Assembly (NCBI GenBank): GCA_964415605.1
Contig: CAYQBA010000249.1
Location: 1-5,396, forward strand
Reading direction: 5' to 3'
Origin: UCB3 sp964415605
GTDB lineage: Bacteria > Chloroflexota > Anaerolineae > Epilineales > Epilineaceae
DNA: 5,396 nucleotides
The number at the start of each line of letters is the position of its first letter. The first letter of the stretch is position 1. A program made the position numbers and the translations under genes. Positions 4,998-5,396 of the stretch are shown here, in pieces. The notes beneath the pieces were generated by a model. The model saw nothing but the letters and a program-made list of their open reading frames with translations, was not told the origin of the DNA and did no database searches.

Positions 4998-5396
4998 ATG
5001 GCCAGCCTGCCCCTCTCCCCGGACGAGCACCGCCGCCTCGTCCGGCTCGTGACCGAGCGCGGCGGGATGAACACGGCGCTGCAGCGCCAGAACACGCTCG
5101 AAGCGGCCGGGCTGCTGGAGCGCTTCGGGGGGCGCGTCAACTTCGACGTCGATACCGCGACGTTCTGCCAGATGCTCGTGCGCGAGCTGCAGCAGTTCGG
5201 CACCGATCCGGCCACCCACCAGCCGGCGCTGGTCGCGCTGCTCGTCGTCATGCGCGAGCGGCTCGAAGGCTGGCCCGAGGACCGCGCGTTCGTCGAGACG
5301 CTGATGGCCCGTGCGCCGGGCGGCGGCGGCGCGCCCGTGAGCGGTGGCGGCGCGGGCGACGGCGGGACGACCGGCGGCGACGCCGCCGGCAGCGGC
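4998..5396 (+). CDS. N-terminal effector-associated-domain (EAD)-like protein, cut by the window edge
   Basis: Starts at ATG 4998 with GGAG seven bases upstream and a good promoter before it. The frame is open to the window end (133 residues seen). Residues about 5-107 form one compact, mostly helical domain. It starts LPLSPDEHRRLVRLVTE and continues with LEAAGLLERFGGRVNFDVDT (34-53), an ATFCQMLVRELQQFG helix (54-68), PALVALLVVMRERLEG (76-91) and PEDRAFVETLMARAP (93-107). This layout resembles, from memory, the effector-associated domains that sit at the N-terminus of multidomain conflict and immunity proteins. Those proteins pair them with caspase-like or trypsin-like proteases, TIR, NTPase, TPR or formylglycine-sulfatase-like modules. 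A Gly/Ala/Asp/Thr linker (108-133) follows, as expected before a second domain. The effector itself is not in the window, and I cannot assign the EAD class number. It could instead be another small helical adaptor domain. Confidence 0.6.
   Translation, partial: MASLPLSPDEHRRLVRLVTERGGMNTALQRQNTLEAAGLLERFGGRVNFDVDTATFCQMLVRELQQFGTDPATHQPALVALLVVMRERLEGWPEDRAFVETLMARAPGGGGAPVSGGGAGDGGTTGGDAAGSG

Noticed and set aside
1..5396. CRISPR arrays, tRNA or rRNA genes, insertion sequences
   Set aside because: I saw no regularly spaced direct repeats of CRISPR size, no tRNA cloverleaf or rRNA segments, and no transposase-like protein or paired terminal repeats.

Overview
The window looks like GC-rich bacterial chromosome, most likely from a member of the Chloroflexota (inference). 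Two things point there. The RsmD-type methyltransferase carries APPQY where most relatives have a DPPY/DPPF motif, a variant I associate with Chloroflexota. The secreted protein in the middle has a TPTAT/PTPT-type linker of the kind common in secreted Chloroflexota proteins. The strong G/C bias at third codon positions also explains the many long antisense open frames, which are not genes.

Left part (1-1265, minus strand): a tightly packed, apparently translationally coupled operon. rsmD (16S rRNA m2G966 methyltransferase, with a long acidic C-terminal extension) overlaps a 72-residue two-helix membrane protein by the four bases ATGA. That gene in turn overlaps by 14 bases the start of a third, unidentified gene that runs off the left edge. 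A plausible promoter for the operon lies at 1319-1347.

Intergenic region (1266-1745): about 480 bases without a convincing gene. It holds the rsmD promoter and, at 1465-1533, repeated GGGATTAA and AATCAAG motifs spaced 41-43 bases apart, together with a strong inverted repeat (1495-1533). It probably serves as regulatory or leader DNA for the rightward gene.

Middle (1746-3401, plus strand): a 551-residue exported kelch-like beta-propeller protein with a Pro/Thr linker and a small C-terminal module containing four cysteines. It is followed by two hairpin-forming sequences. Next (3552-4262, plus) is a GNAT acetyltransferase resembling enzymes annotated as aminoglycoside 6'-N-acetyltransferases, with a Shine-Dalgarno sequence built at the end of a 20-bp tandem duplication.

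Right part: a minus-strand phospholipid N-methyltransferase-like enzyme (4259-4858) converges on the GNAT gene. The two genes share the palindrome CTAG as overlapping stop codons. A 139-base divergent promoter region (4859-4997) separates it from a rightward gene (4998 to the edge) whose N-terminus looks like an effector-associated domain (EAD). EADs are adaptor domains of modular bacterial conflict or immune proteins. Here the domain is followed by a Gly-rich linker, and the effector part lies beyond the window. This is the best lead to an interesting system, but only the first 133 residues can be seen. Apart from the left operon, the genes look like independent units rather than one pathway.
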